Positions 1 to 9,710 of a stretch of DNA of 64,000 bases are shown here, one piece after another. Each line of letters starts with the position of its first letter. The first letter of the stretch is position 1. This DNA is from Prorocentrum cordatum (Eukaryota > Sar > Dinophyceae > Prorocentrales > Prorocentraceae). The stretch is taken from NCBI GenBank assembly GCA_963575745.1, contig CAUYUJ010011459.1, forward strand, positions 110,001 to 174,000. Reading direction: 5' to 3'. Both the position numbers and the translations under genes were made by a program. The notes under the pieces were generated by a model, which saw only the letters and a list, made by a program, of their open reading frames with translations, made no database searches and was not told where the DNA came from.

Positions 1-163
1 GCGAGAGCCACATTTTTGAAAACTACCCGCCCTTCATCCGTGAAACCGTTACAACAGTTTAAGTTTTTTAGGGCGGGCCGGGCAAAACGCCCTGCCCGCC
101 CTAAAAATTGGATTCGGGGTGCGACAGGAAGAGGTTACTTTATCATAAGGAAGAGGGATGGGA
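1..163. other. Non-coding opening with a perfect hairpin
   Basis: No gene is seen. Positions 65-78 (TTTTTAGGGCGGGC) and 94-107 form a perfect 14-bp inverted repeat with a 15-base GC-rich spacer that can itself partly pair. The hairpin may be a short fold-back element or a 3' processing signal; nothing else indicates which. Confidence 0.6.
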
Positions 164-386
164 GAGGAGGAGGAGGAGAAGGAGGAGGAAGTTGGAGGAG
201 GAATGGAGGAATGGAGGAATGGAGGAGGAGGAGGAGGAGGAGGAGGAGGAGGAGGAGGCAGTTGAGGAGGAGGAACAGGAGGAGGATGAGGGAGGAGGAG
301 GAGGGAGGAGAGGAGGAGGAGGAGGAGGAGGAGGAGGAGGTGAGGAGGAGGAGGAGGAGGAGGAGGAGGAGGAGGAGGGGGCCGAG
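164..386. repeat. (AGG)n polypurine tract
   Basis: The + strand is almost pure A/G, dominated by AGG triplets with a few interruptions (GCAGTTG, GGAACAGG). Open frames here encode only Glu/Arg or Gly runs and are artefacts of composition. Confidence 0.95.
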
Positions 387-651
387 GGGGCCGAGGGAAG
401 CAGGCCCTGCGGCTTTCTCGCAGTGTTCGGACCATGCCGGCCATCCACGCGTCCCAGGACGGTCCACAAATCGCTTTGGAGGAAGAGTTGGTCCCGTGGG
501 CATGCCCTCGGGGCCAGGACCCGCTTCTTGGGACGATCGAGATGGGTACGGAAAAACATGATCGACCCACGAACCCGGAAAGGAATATAGAAATGTAAAG
601 CATGGCAATTTTTCAAAGACACCTGATTGGGCGACGGGCAAATGCAATGCC

Positions 652-1530
652 GAATGTATCGATTTTGATGTACCGTGCCGAGGGCTGTGCTGTGCTGCGC
701 CGTGCTGATGCTGAACTGCGATGTGCCATGCCGCGAATGTGCTCTATAGCGTTGTGGATCGAGTCCTCCTTTGCATCCGATTCCTGACCGAACTGATCTG
801 GATCTTAAGCTCGAGCTGCCTCAGCACATGGTAGCTGCCCCAGAGCTAATGGACAGGGGGACATGCCAGGAGGACGCGCCGCGGAACGTCCCAAGGGACG
901 CGCCAGGCGACGTGCCAAGGGACGTGCCACGAAGACGCACCGCGGGACGTGCCGAGGGGACGCGCTACGGAAAGTGCCAATGGACGTGCCAATGGACGTG
1001 CCAGGAGACGCTCCGCGCGACGTGCCAGGGGGACTCACCACAGGACGCGCCACGGAACGTGCCAGGTTGCAATACTGAGTGTATCGATCTTGATGTACCG
1101 TGCCGAGGCCTGTACTGTGCTGCGCTGTGCTGAACTGCGATGTGCCATGCCGCGATTGTGCTCTATAGCGTTGTGGATCGAGTCCTCCCTGGCATCCGAT
1201 TCCTGACCGAACTGATCTGGATCTTAAGCTCGAGCTGCCTCAGCACTTTGTAGCTGCCCCAGAGCTAATGGACAGGGGGACATGCCAGGAGGACGCGCCG
1301 CGGAACGTCCCAAGGGACGCGCCAGGCGACGTGCCAGGGGACGTGCCACGGGGACGCACCGCGGGACGTGCCGAGGGGACGCGCTACGGAAAGTGCCAAT
1401 GGACGTGCACCGCGCGACGTGCCAGGGGGACTCGCCACGGGACGCTCCGCGGAATCTGCCAGGCAACATGCCAGGCTGCAATGCTAGGGGTATCGATATT
1501 GATGTACCGTGCCGAGGGCTGTGCTGTGCC
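652..1530. repeat. Higher-order tandem repeat, about 410-425 bp unit
   Basis: The sequence beginning GTATCGAT(T/C)TTGATGTACC occurs at 656, 1081 and 1490, giving two full units and the start of a third. Each full unit ends in a short minisatellite built on GGGACGTGCCA with period about 12 bp (850-1070, 1270-1480). A short repeat is therefore nested in a long one. The stretch 387-651 before it holds nothing recognised. Confidence 0.85.
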
Positions 1531-1965
1531 TGGGCGACCTGGACACGTGAAAACACGCGTTTCGCTCAAGACGTTCTCAGCACATCCTCACGCTAGACAT
1601 CCGCCTGGGCAACCTGGACACGTGCAAACAAGCGTCTCGATCGAGACTTCCTCGACACATCCTCATGCTAGACATCCGCCTGGGCGACCTGGACACGTGA
1701 AAACAAGCCTCTGGTTCGAGAAATCCTCAACAAATCCTCATGCTAGACATCTGTCTGGGCAACCTGGAGGCGTGAAACCAAGCGTCGCGCTCGAGACATC
1801 CTCAAGACCTGGGCACGTGAAAACAAGCATTTCACTTGAGAGATCCTCTGAATTCAGGTCCCCAGGAGAGGACAAGCTATAACACAAAACAAGCGTTTCG
1901 CTCGAGACATCCTCAACAAATTCTGAAAAACAAGCGTTTCGCTAGGGACATCCTCAAATTTTAAT
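1526..1965. repeat. 76-bp tandem repeat (family Z motif)
   Basis: Units start near 1529, 1606, 1682 and 1757 with TGGGC(G/A)ACCTGG(A)CACGTGAAAAC and contain the motif TCGCTCGAGACATCCTCA; two further degraded copies of the motif follow to 1955. The same motif recurs at 30.0-30.5 kb and 52.6-53.0 kb. Confidence 0.8.
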
Positions 1966-2337
1966 TCGCCGGCCCTACGCGACCTCGTCATTTATCGCAG
2001 AATAATTTCGCCGGCCCAAGTCGCAGGGGGGCCGGGGGGTTAACCTGCTAAAAGAGAACCCTGGGCCCGCGCCCTTTCTGGGAACATGTAGGAAGACCGT
2101 CGGCAGTTCCTGGCCATTGCGAGCAGGACTCGTTGTCGGTGTCGCGTTCATGCCAACAGCTCTTCCTGGAAATCGAAGGTCGACGAGGAGGGATCATCGA
2201 GGGTCGATCAGGTGTTGAGCGTTTGGGGGGCGTCTCTGGACGTCCTGGCGGGTTCTGTGGAGTCCGGTTCGGGGCCGTTTGCTTCAGGAGTTCGCGGGTC
2301 CCCTAGTGGTGACCGCCCTTGGCATTGCTCAGGCGTT
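1966..2337. other. Unassigned GC-rich sequence
   Basis: Nothing gene-like is seen. TTCGCCGGCCC occurs twice (about 1968 and 2009), and GACTCGTTGTCGGTGTCGC at about 2127 resembles sequences near 6475 and 23838, so a worn dispersed repeat may be present. Confidence 0.4.
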
Positions 2338-2496
2338 GCTAGGACGAGGATAAATCCGTTCCAGAGCGTTCCGGAACGCTCTCAGAGCGCCTTGGGACGC
2401 CCTGAGAAGGCCGCGGCATTCGAGACAGCCTCCAGCGCCGCCGGATCTCGGAGATTCTCGATCTATTCCCGCCCGAGTTTGTCCTCGTCCTGGCGA
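2338..2496. repeat. Dispersed repeat M, copy 1
   Basis: About 160 bp shared with 34062-34222. It starts AGGACGAGGA and contains the palindromic core CAGAGCGTTCCGGAACGCTC followed by CGGATCTCGGAGATTCTCGA. Two copies only; no ends or target duplication could be set. Confidence 0.75.
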
Positions 2497-2505
2497 GGTC
2501 CAGGG

Positions 2506-2712
2506 ATGGGGGGAGGGAGGGAGGATGAGGGAGAGGGGGAGGGGGGGAGGGAGGGAGGGAAGGGGGGAGGGGGGAGGGAGGGAGGGGGGGGAGGAGGGAG
2601 GGAGGGAGGGAGGGAGAGGGGGGGGGGGAGGAGGGAGAGGGGGGGAGGGGGGGAGGGAGGAAGGGAGGGAGAGGGGGGGAGGGGGGGAAGGGAGGGAGAG
2701 GGAGGGAGGGAG
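2506..2712. repeat. (GGGA)n polypurine tract
   Basis: The + strand is a run of G3-G8 separated by single A or GA. The many G runs fit G-quadruplex-forming sequence. It faces the C/T-rich tract at 2969-3242, so the two are roughly complementary arms 250 bp apart. Confidence 0.95.
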
Positions 2713-2968
2713 TTGTCGCTGGCTCCTGGAGGCCTCCCCGCCTCGGGAGACCTCTAGGAGCTGCGTGCGCCTCGCCGAGAGGCCTCGGGCTGCCCGGCCT
2801 GTCTCGGGCGGCCCTGTCCGGAGGCCACCGGGGGAGCCGCCAGGCGTGTATGGCTCCTCGCCGGCGTCGCCGAAGTCAACCTCCGCGCCTCCCCGAGCCT
2901 GGCCCGCGCCTACCTCCCAGGGTCCATTTCGATCCGGTCGATCCTCTGCCTCCTCATCCTGCCCCCTT

Positions 2969-3242
2969 GTCCTCCTCCTCCTCTTCCCCTCCTCCTCCTC
3001 CTCCTCCTCCTCCTCCTCCCTTCCTCCCGTCGTCCCTTCCTCCTGTCCTCCCTTCCTCCATTATTTCCTTCCTTCCTTTCTTCCTTTCTCCCTTCCTCCC
3101 TTCCTCCTTTTCCCCCTCCTCCTTCCTTCTCCCTGTCCGCCTCCTCATCCGCCTCCTTCTCCTCCTTGTCCTCCTCCTCCTCCTCCTCCTCCTCCTCCTC
3201 CTCCTCCTCCTCCTCCTCCTCCTCCTCCTCCTCCTCCTCCCC
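2969..3242. repeat. (CCT)n and CTTC-rich pyrimidine tract
   Basis: CCT triplets at 2969-3025 and 3170-3240 flank a CTTCCT-rich middle. Open frames here are Ser, Pro or Leu runs and are not taken as genes. Positions 2713-2968 before it are GC-rich without a feature. Confidence 0.95.
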
Positions 3243-3690
3243 CATTGGATCCGATGCGGCCCGATGTTTGCAGGGCGTTGTTCTGCATTCTGCCGCAGCT
3301 GGCCCGATTCGGTTTCGATCCCGTGCCAGTGCATCCCGAAACGATGCCCATGTCGATTCGATCCGATTTGCCGAGTCGATGTTGACTGTTGACTGTTCCT
3401 GCCCTCCCTCCCGACCCCGTCCCTCCTCTAAAAGCTTCGTCAGGCCCAGGGGGGCACACGAATGCCCGCAGCGTCAGCCCCCCCTGCTCCCCTTCTTCGA
3501 TATCTCGCACATTATCCCTCTTTGCGTCTCTCTCCCGCCTTCCTCATCCTGCTCCGTCATCCTTCACCCTGCTCCTCCCCTCCCCTGCTGCTCCCCCTCG
3601 CGTCCGCCAGCAGTGAGGGGGCTCGGTCCTGGATCCCCAAGAGTGGACCTGGTCTACCGCTGATCTGATTCGCCCAGCGCCGACTATCTT
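3243..3690. repeat. Sequence with GATTCGATCC-type repeat N, copy 1
   Basis: Positions 3245-3390 contain CCGATGCGGCCC, a CGCAGCTGGCCCGATTCG segment and several GATTCGATCCGAT words. A similar ordered segment lies at 51460-51545 in the same orientation, and related GATTCGATT-rich sequence at 9045-9260. Positions 3390-3690 are pyrimidine-rich with no gene seen. Confidence 0.5.
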
Positions 3691-3737
3691 TGGGGGCAGG
3701 CTACAGTTTGTACGAGGGTTAAGAGCAGCCCTAGCTT

Positions 3738-3873
3738 GAAGTCGGGCGTGCTACAGGAGGAATATGCAAACATAGACAAACAATAGTTTTTGGGGGGACG
3801 ATTTGTCGAGCATTTGCTGAACATTGTTTGCGCATGTGCTAAAATCCGCCTGTAGGGGGACATGCCCGACCTG
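3738..3873. mobile_element. Inverted-repeat element A, copy 1 (A1)
   Basis: Left arm AAGTCGGGCGTGCTACAGGA and right arm TCCGCCTGTAGGGGGACATG..CCCGACC are inverted repeats; the inside is AT-rich with the shared GGGGACGATTT word. It lies between two about 48-bp direct repeats (3691-3737 and 3877-3925, each with GGGCAGGCTAC and AAGAGCAGCCC), so the host sequence was locally duplicated. No transposase is encoded. Confidence 0.85.
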
Positions 3874-4048
3874 ATTTTGTGGGCAGGCTACGGTTGAAAC
3901 GAGGGTCAAGAGCAGCCCCAGCTTTGGGGGGTACCCTGATGTTTTTCGTGCTCGGGCCTTCCACCTTGGAGTGACCTTCGTCTGGCGTGCATCTCCACGC
4001 GGCCCTGGGCTCTCGGCAGAGGGGCCCGTGTTCCTGACGGGTCGTTCT

Positions 4049-4252
4049 TGTGCCCTCGCTTCGACTGTACAGCTGGGGCCCATGCCAAGAAGCGCCCTGC
4101 TCGCCTCCAGGGTGCCCCCCTGGGTTTCCTGTGGTTTCGACGGTTCTGCGATGGAGGGCGTGACGCTCCCGCACCAAGCAATCGGTACCCGTCCTGGGGT
4201 CTCGGGGTTGGGTTTCTTGTGGAAGGTGTCTTGTGGTCTGGCCCCCACTGTA
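4049..4252. repeat. Dispersed repeat R, copy 1
   Basis: Shared with 5811-6013: GTGCCCTCG, GCCAAGAAGC(G/A)CCCTGCTCG, CGTCCTGGGGTCTC and GGTTGGGTTTC(T/C)TGTGGAAG appear in the same order. The + frame in both copies reads about SALLASRVPW, so it may derive from a transcribed sequence. No family is recognised. Confidence 0.75.
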
Positions 4253-4487
4253 GGGGCGGGTGGCTCTCATGGCCAGGGCCGTGAGATCTCCCAGAACTCA
4301 CGGCCCCCTCCTCTTCTCTCGACACGCCCCCTGCGCCCCACCCCTCGTCCGCGCACGCACCATCCCACCTCTCCGGCGTGGACCTTCCCGCGGCTGCGCC
4401 ATCCCCTCCCGTGTCGGGCGAGGAGGAGATGTCCGAGGTTCGACGTCGTCGATTCGGGTATTTCAGGGATTTGGGCCTCTGAAATCA

Positions 4488-4640
4488 GACCACCGCAAAT
4501 GGAGTCGGAGCATCGCGTTGCAACGCCGATGCATCGGCGATACTGCTCGATCTGCAGCTCGTTCTCGCCGTCCCGCCGTCGCCGATGCATCGCGCCGATG
4601 CGGCGAGATCCTCCCGACCCCTGCGCTCCAGCACCATTTG
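4488..4640. mobile_element. Fold-back element E, copy 1
   Basis: Contains CGCCGATGCATCGGCGATAC and, downstream, GTCGCCGATGCATCGCGCCG, so the two halves can pair. Related sequences lie at 12215, 15235 and 55912. Non-coding and non-autonomous. Confidence 0.65.
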
Positions 4641-4671
4641 GGAGGCCTCCAGGAAAGAGTTCTTGGATCGG

Positions 4672-4829
4672 CCAAAAAACAAACGACACCACCCCACCTA
4701 CGGCCCTCCATGTTGCGCCACGGCCCATCGGGGGCCGTAGCGTACACCATGCAAAAACCCACGCCAGATGTCCAGGTATACGCTACGGCCCGAGGGGCCG
4801 TAGGTTGGGTGGTGTCGTTTATTTTCTGG
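4672..4829. mobile_element. Fold-back element D
   Basis: Left arm starts CCAAAAAACAAACGACACCA and right arm ends TGGTGTCGTTTATTTTCTGG, about 38-bp imperfect inverted repeats ending in CCTACGGCCC/GGGGCCGTAGG. A second inner palindrome (GCCGTAGCGTACACC / GTATACGCTACGGC) fills the centre. Single copy in this window. Confidence 0.8.
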
Positions 4830-4914
4830 TCCATTGGAGGTCTTTGTCGCCGCGGCTGGACGGAGCTCGAGAAACAGGGCGGGGTGGCGGCGGCAGGGGA
4901 TGGATGCTGAACGG

Positions 4915-5065
4915 GCTTTGTCAGGAGGGGAAGAGACACACAGACACCGTTCATCGTCGACCCCAAACAATGTGCGAAACTATGGGAAGCGGGGGGGAAG
5001 ACAGAAACCCAGAAGTACGGGAAAATATGTGGACTCGTGTTCCAGGGCCCCTTCATCTTGGTCGA
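4915..5065. repeat. Dispersed repeat S, copy 1
   Basis: Begins GTCAGGAGGGGAAGAGACAC and includes ATGGGAAGCGGGGGGGAAGA, CCCAGAAGTACGGGAAAATA and CCAGGGCCCCTTCA. The order is matched at 5529-5690 and 52172-52345. Positions 4830-4914 and 5066-5145 hold nothing recognised. Confidence 0.6.
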
Positions 5066-5145
5066 AGGGGCGCCGTGCGCCTGCTGCCGTGCGTGGGCGC
5101 CTGGGAGGCTCCCGAGAAGCACGCTGCGTGGGCCGACGTGCCGGC

Positions 5146-5320
5146 CTCCCCACTGCAACACCCACCGAGCCACCCCGACCCGACCCGAAGGCCTCAAGTT
5201 GCCTTCCATTTCCAGTGTGGGGGGGGGTCGGGGAACATCGAAAAAAACACGTATGGAGCCCATACCCCCCCCCCCAACCCGAAATTCGGGTCTTCGGGTT
5301 GGGTTGGGGTGGTCTGGTAG
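5146..5320. mobile_element. Fold-back element C, copy 1
   Basis: Arms CCACCCCGACCCGACCCGAAG and CTTCGGGTTGGGTTGGGGTGG, each about 21 bp, enclose a C-run/G-run middle. A second copy at 50027-50193 sits inside element B6, which shows the unit can move on its own. Confidence 0.8.
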
Positions 5321-5366
5321 GTAGTCACTGTCAGGAGGGGGGAGCAACACACAGGCACCACTGGAC

Positions 5367-5526
5367 TTAAGTCGGGCGTGTCCCTCTACAAGGGGAATGT
5401 TCAAACATAATGTAAAAAAGAGGGTGGGACGATCTGTCTTTGTATGTTTGATTATGTTTGAGCATACTTGATGTATTTTCGATGTTTCGCCCAGGATCCG
5501 CCTTTAGAGGGACATGCCCGACCCAA
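5367..5526. mobile_element. Inverted-repeat element A, copy 2 (A2)
   Basis: TTAAGTCGGGCGTGTCCCTC at the left and GAGGGACATGCCCGACCC at the right are inverted repeats. AGGAGGGGG..ACACAGGCACCAC occurs on both sides (5330-5363 and 5540-5573), a much longer direct repeat than an 8-bp target duplication, so the site lies in older duplicated sequence. Confidence 0.85.
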
Positions 5527-5528
5527 CG

Positions 5529-5690
5529 CTGACCTCCCCAGTTTCAGGAGGGGGAACCAGACACAGGCACCACCAGACGTCGAATCCCCTGCAGACGCGG
5601 GAAGCATGAGAGAGGGGAGGACGGAGACGCAGAGAACGTGCAACAGGCAAATGGGGATCCTAGAGTTCGTGTGCTCGTGCCTCCCTGGGC
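5529..5690. repeat. Dispersed repeat S, copy 2
   Basis: Contains CAGGAGGGGGAACCAGACAC, GCGGGAAGCATGAGAGAGGG and ACGCAGAGAACGTGC in the same order as copy 1. Positions 5691-5810 follow with no feature. Confidence 0.55.
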
Positions 5691-5810
5691 GCCAAGCTAC
5701 GATCTCCCCCTGTCCCTTCGCCCGCCCCGCTCCCCAGCGCCCGATGCTCCTGCTGCCTCGGAGGGCGCAGACATTCTGCACCTGCACCGGTCCTGGCCCC
5801 AGGCTCGGAG

Positions 5811-6013
5811 TGCCCTCGAAAAGCAAGAAAAGCAGACAGTGGGGGCTTCTGCCAAGAAGCACCCTGCTCGCGTCCAGGGTGCCCTGGGTGTCTTGGGTAT
5901 TGATGGTTCTGCTGAGGAGAGCGTGACGTTCCTACGCCAAACAACGATGGACGTCCTGGGGTCTCAGGGTTGGGTTTCCTGTGGAAGGTTTCTTGTGGTC
6001 GGGCCCCTATTGT
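5811..6013. repeat. Dispersed repeat R, copy 2
   Basis: Matches copy 1 at 4049-4252 from GTGCCCTCG to TTGTGGTCGGGCCCC. It is followed directly by element B1, which copy 1 lacks, so B1 probably inserted at this edge. Confidence 0.75.
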
Positions 6014-6130
6014 AACTATAAACTTTTGGATCTCTGCGTTGATTTCTTGGATTGGCGCTGCACCCCCCCTCCCAGGCGCACGGAACACGCCACGCCAAGA
6101 GATCCGTGCCGAGCTCCACACGTTTATGTG
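6014..6130. mobile_element. Fold-back element B, copy 1 (degraded)
   Basis: Left half carries TTGATTTCTTGGATTGGCGC; right half carries CCAAGAGATCCGTGCCGAGC then ACGTTTATGTGCATG. The central GGCGCC-rich part is mostly lost compared with B2-B5. Confidence 0.7.
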
Positions 6131-6182
6131 CATGCAGTTGTTGTTTCTTTGTGTGTGCCTTCCCGCTCAAGGCATGAAGGGC

Positions 6183-6222
6183 GTGTACACCGATCCTGGG
6201 CCCAGGATCGGTAGGACATGGG
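6183..6222. repeat. Perfect palindrome of repeat L
   Basis: ACCGATCCTGGGCCCAGGATCGGT is self-complementary. Similar sequence with less perfect arms occurs at 37975-38110 and in part at 42428-42505. Confidence 0.75.
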
Positions 6223-6225
6223 TCA

Positions 6226-6758
6226 TTACTGTAGGTTCGCGTCGTGTCCGCCCTTCCGTGGGCGTTCAAAGATGAGCGTTGCCAGTGTCCCAGAGTCGAC
6301 CAAGAAGGAACGATCTGGCGATGGAAAAGCCACCGATCGCTCAAGTTTAACGATCCGCACGGTGTCAGAAACCAGCGCCGTGGTCGTGACGACACAAACG
6401 TGCCGTATAGAGAGAGAAAAGGAGAGAGAGCGGGGACAAGGACCGACAGCAGTGCCTACCAATGTTGAACACGAATCGCTGTCGGTGTCGCCACGGACGC
6501 TGTCAATTAAAAAACGCTTGTCCAACAGTGGCCGCTATCGGTTTGAGATAGCAGCTACTGTTGGGCATCGTATCCAATGTTTTCTGTACCCTTCTTGGAC
6601 GTGCCAATTCATATGTCTTACATGCTCCCACTGGTGGTCTCCGAATGTCGGTCGCTTCCAGCTGCCTCCGCATCCTCCCGCTCACCTCATTAGATTAGAT
6701 GTTGTGTTATGTGGATGGTCGCCAGTGTGGGCCCCAGAGTGTAAGTTCTTGCACTGTA
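6226..6758. other. Unassigned lower-GC sequence
   Basis: No gene recognised. GAACACGAATCGCTGTCGGT at about 6467 resembles 23838 and 2127. Short frames on both strands have no familiar motif. Confidence 0.4.
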
Positions 6759-7000
6759 GCTGTCTCAGCTATGAGTCTCAGCTATGCGCCGCAAGCTATG
6801 CTTGCCAGCTATGTGGTGCAAGCCATGTGGTCCAATCTGCGGGGTGCAGCATGTGGGGTGCAAGCTGTTCGGTGCAACACATGTGGTGGGGTCTATGTGG
6901 TGCAAGCTGTGTGGTCGAACCTAAGTGGTGTGAGCTATGTGGTGCAAGTTACGTGGTCTAACCCAAGAGGCGTGAGCTGTGTGATGTGAGCTGTGCGGTG
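6759..7000. repeat. Minisatellite, GTGGTGCAAGCTATGTGGTC type
   Basis: About ten degenerate copies of a 20-23 bp unit built on TGTGGTGCAAGCTATG. Positions 7003-7110 then hold two GGGACGGGAACGGAGCC-like units. No gene is seen to 7240. Confidence 0.8.
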
Positions 7001-7240
7001 CGGCGACGGACGGGAACGGAGCCGCACGGGCCGCAGACGGGCCGTCCTTGCTGGAAGCACGGGACAGCCAGGGACGGGGACGGAGCCCGCGGGCCCGCGG
7101 ACGGGCTCGGTTCCTCCAAGGTGAGTACAACTCCCTAATTGCAAGCACTGTTTGGGAGTGTACATTCCTCTTCCTATATTTTTACAAGCCCGGGCGGGGG
7201 GAAAACCCGTCCCCCCCCCCAAAAAACCGGACTCCCGGGA

Positions 7241-7770
7241 TCTGGAGCTTTGGGACCTTTCGGACGGGCCTCGAAGAAGCCCCCCGGGCCTCGCAGGGCG
7301 TTTTGCCAAGCCTTCGCAGCACACCTAGGGCGATCAGGGGGGTCATCGGAGACGTCCCAGAGAACCCCAAGACAGCACAAGAGCGCTCCAAGAAGCCGTC
7401 ATACCCCGAAAGATCGCTCCAAAACGTACCAAGAGGCCTCCAAGAGCACCCCCAAGAAGGCCCCAAGAGGAAATAATCATAAATTTAACATAGTTTTTTG
7501 TGAATTTCGGGTTCTCCTCTTTTCGGCTTCCCGACGCTCCAAGACAGCGGTCTTCTGGGCGTCCGAAGTCGCCTTGGAGGCTCCAAAATCGCCCCGCAAC
7601 CATCCGAAATGGCTTCCAGGCAGTCCAAGAGAGCCCCAGAACGGCACAAGACACTCTTCGAAGCATTCCAAATCGTGACCGGGGCGTTCAGGGAGATTGC
7701 GGTTAGAGGCAGGTTGGTTTTACAGCCCCAGAGGCCCCCAGAACACCCCCAGAGGCTCTCTGAGGAGGAG
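7241..7770 (-). repeat. Repeat family Q, locus 1 (inverted)
   Basis: Read on the minus strand it is GGCC(G/T)TCTTGGGG-type sequence around an AT-rich core at 7478-7560 that contains, on minus, GTCGGGAAGCCGAAAAGAGG and a T/A-rich stretch ending ATTATTTCCTCTTGGGGCC. The core matches cores at 21.4, 22.3, 54.2, 57.6 and 58.0 kb. Confidence 0.75.
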
Positions 7771-7904
7771 CCTCCGCAAAAAGAGCTGAGGAGGATGGGG
7801 AGAATGCCCAGGGTATGGCGAGAATGAAGAAGAATAAGCATGAAGGAGGGATACCAATCTTCAAGGACCAAGGTGCATGGCGCGAAGCGCCACTGCAGTC
7901 TCGT

Positions 7905-7990
7905 ATGTGTATATATATATACACATATGTATAGATGTATATATGTATATATGTATATATGTATATATATATTTATATATATATATATGG
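7905..7990. repeat. TA/GTATA microsatellite
   Basis: Alternating TATATA and GTATATAT units. The surrounding 7771-8289 has no gene that I recognise. Confidence 0.9.
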
Positions 7991-8289
7991 GTTTACGCGA
8001 GTGCTTCCACTTGTTTCTACACGCGCTGCTGGTTGCTTCCGCCTGATCGCACATGCGTTCAAGCGTTGATTGCTCCATCGGATGGCACTCACAGGCTTGC
8101 CTCCTTCTGCTTCCTCTTGCCTCCACTGTGCGGGGTCCGCCCGCCCGGATCATCGCACTCCCGGTGACCCAGCGCAGCATCCGAGGGTTCGGAAGGTGCT
8201 CGGGGCCGTGGCTCGCCGTGACGAGCGTCCCCTGCGGCAGAACAGCGATTGCGTCACTCGCTTCGTCCCGATGCTCCTCCGCCTCCAGA

Positions 8290-8500
8290 GCCTGCTGTCG
8301 AGGGAGGAAGATCGCCATAAACAACAACTTTTGGCGCTCCGCGCGGATTTCTTGGATCCGCTCTGGGGCCCCCCTGGCGGCGCCGCCGGCGCCGCCACTT
8401 GCGCGCTCCGCGCGCCAGGGAGGGGGGTCCAGCGCAGATCCAAGCAATCCGATTGGGGCGCCAAGAGTTTATGTTTATGGCGTCTTCTCTCCTCCAAGAT
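8290..8500. mobile_element. Fold-back element B, copy 2
   Basis: The most complete B copy. Left arm: CGCCATAAACAACAACTTTT, then GCGCGGATTTCTTGGATCCG. Right arm: GCGCAGATCCAAGCAATCCG then GAGTTTATGTTTATGGCG. The middle is GGCGGCGCCGCCGGCGCC and CGCGCTCCGCGCGCC. Arm similarity continues outward to GAAGA, so no target duplication can be read. Confidence 0.85.
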
Positions 8501-8532
8501 TCTCCCCCGCCTCCGGGGCATGTCGGGGCCCT

Positions 8533-8722
8533 GCGGTCGAATCTGACAGTAAGGACGATCGACTTCCCAGGGGTGCCCTTGCATCCTTGCCTCTCGGGTC
8601 ATCTTCGGTCCCCTCTCAGCTGCTTTCGATGGCTGGCCCCGCTCGAAAAGCTTCGGCATGGGCGTCCAAGGCCCTTGCATGCTTGGGGCGCATCCTTACT
8701 TCACCGAGCGTGTTCCACCACT
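8533..8722. mobile_element. Fold-back element I, copy 1
   Basis: Left GACAGTAAGGACGATCGAC and right GGCGCATCCTTACTTCACCG are inverted repeats; the centre has CCCTTGCATCCTTGCCTC and CATGGGCGTCCAAGGCCCTT. Copies 2 and 3 are at 15620 and 45084. Confidence 0.7.
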
Positions 8723-8818
8723 CGCAAAGTGCCTACTCGCAAACGTCAGAAAGGCCACATGTCTGCATCTATGGCGGAGTCAGGCCATTTGCGAGTAGTT
8801 ACTTTGCGAGTAGTGGAA
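8713..8818. mobile_element. Fold-back element T
   Basis: Arms of 33 bp: TTCCACCACTCGCAAAGTGC.. at 8713-8745 and ..TTTGCGAGTAGTGGAA at 8786-8818, separated by 40 bp. Within each arm CTCGCAAA is itself duplicated. It abuts the right end of element I copy 1. Confidence 0.8.
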
Positions 8819-9044
8819 CTCTCTTGTCTACTACTAGCAGTTTTGACTCCCTGCGGGGCTCTCAAGGGGCCCTCTTGGGCTGTCCTCGGGGGCCGACGGC
8901 GGCACTGTCGCTGCGGATGGTCCACCAGCTGTTTGAGCGCGGTTCACGGTGGGCCCTTGCACCGGCCTTGCAGCGTTGACGTCCGTGCCCTGAAACGGAG
9001 GCCAGCGATGACTCAGCTGACGCCGAGTTTGGGGGGGAAGCAGG

Positions 9045-9260
9045 GCTCATTTCGATTCTTCCGATTCGATTCGACCCGGTTTCGATGGATTCCGATTCGA
9101 TTCGATTTCGGATTCCGATTTGGGATCCGATTTCCCAATGGAGGCCTAGTAGCCAGTCGATGTTTGCCGATTCGATTTTTCTTGACTCGGCTGCCCATTC
9201 CCGTCGATCCGGTTCATGCCGATCGTCGATCCGAATTGTCGCTTCGATCCTTCGCTTCTC
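9045..9260. repeat. GATTCGATTC-rich degenerate repeat (N, copy 2)
   Basis: Words such as TTCGATTC, CCGATTCGATT and GATCCG recur about every 6-12 bp. No gene is seen between 8819 and 9355. Confidence 0.7.
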
Positions 9261-9359
9261 ATGGGGAAGTGAGGAGGACGATGTCTCAGAAGGCGGCGGG
9301 GCTTCCTCGAAGGCCTCGCGCCTCTTGAGAAGTGTTCTGTGTCTTCGGGGAAGGCTCAT

Positions 9360-9540
9360 GATGACGAGCAGGAGGAGGAGGAGGAGGAGGAGGAGGAGGA
9401 GGAGGAGGAGGAGGAGGGAGGGAGGAGGAGGAGGAGGGAGGAGAGGGAGGAGGAGGAGGAGGGAGGAGGAGGGAGGGAGGAGGAGGAGGAGGAGGAGGAG
9501 AGGAGGAGGAGGAGGAGGAGAGGGAGGAGGAGAAGGTCCG
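9360..9540. repeat. (AGG)n polypurine tract
   Basis: GAGGAG repeats with AGGGAGGG interruptions. Glu/Gly/Arg open frames here are composition artefacts. Positions 9541-9710 show no feature. Confidence 0.95.
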
Positions 9541-9710
9541 AGGCCGGCTCGCCGCCGATGCTTTCGCCGTGGCTGCTGCCCCCCCCTCCCCCCGTGTGCC
9601 TTTTGGATGGCCGAGCTCAGGATTCTTCCATTGAGTCCCCCTCCCCCTCCCTCCCATCCCTCCCATCCCTCCCCCTCCACAATTACTCAATATGAATACA
9701 CTCTCCCTCT

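Noticed and set aside
16-647. Long frames on both strands rich in Arg/Glu or Pro/Leu/Ser
   Set aside because: They are translations of the (AGG)n tract; all six frames are open at once and none has a non-repeat domain.
8039-8300. tRNA-like foldings in GC-rich intervals
   Set aside because: No A-box/B-box pair with a proper anticodon arm could be placed here or elsewhere by eye.
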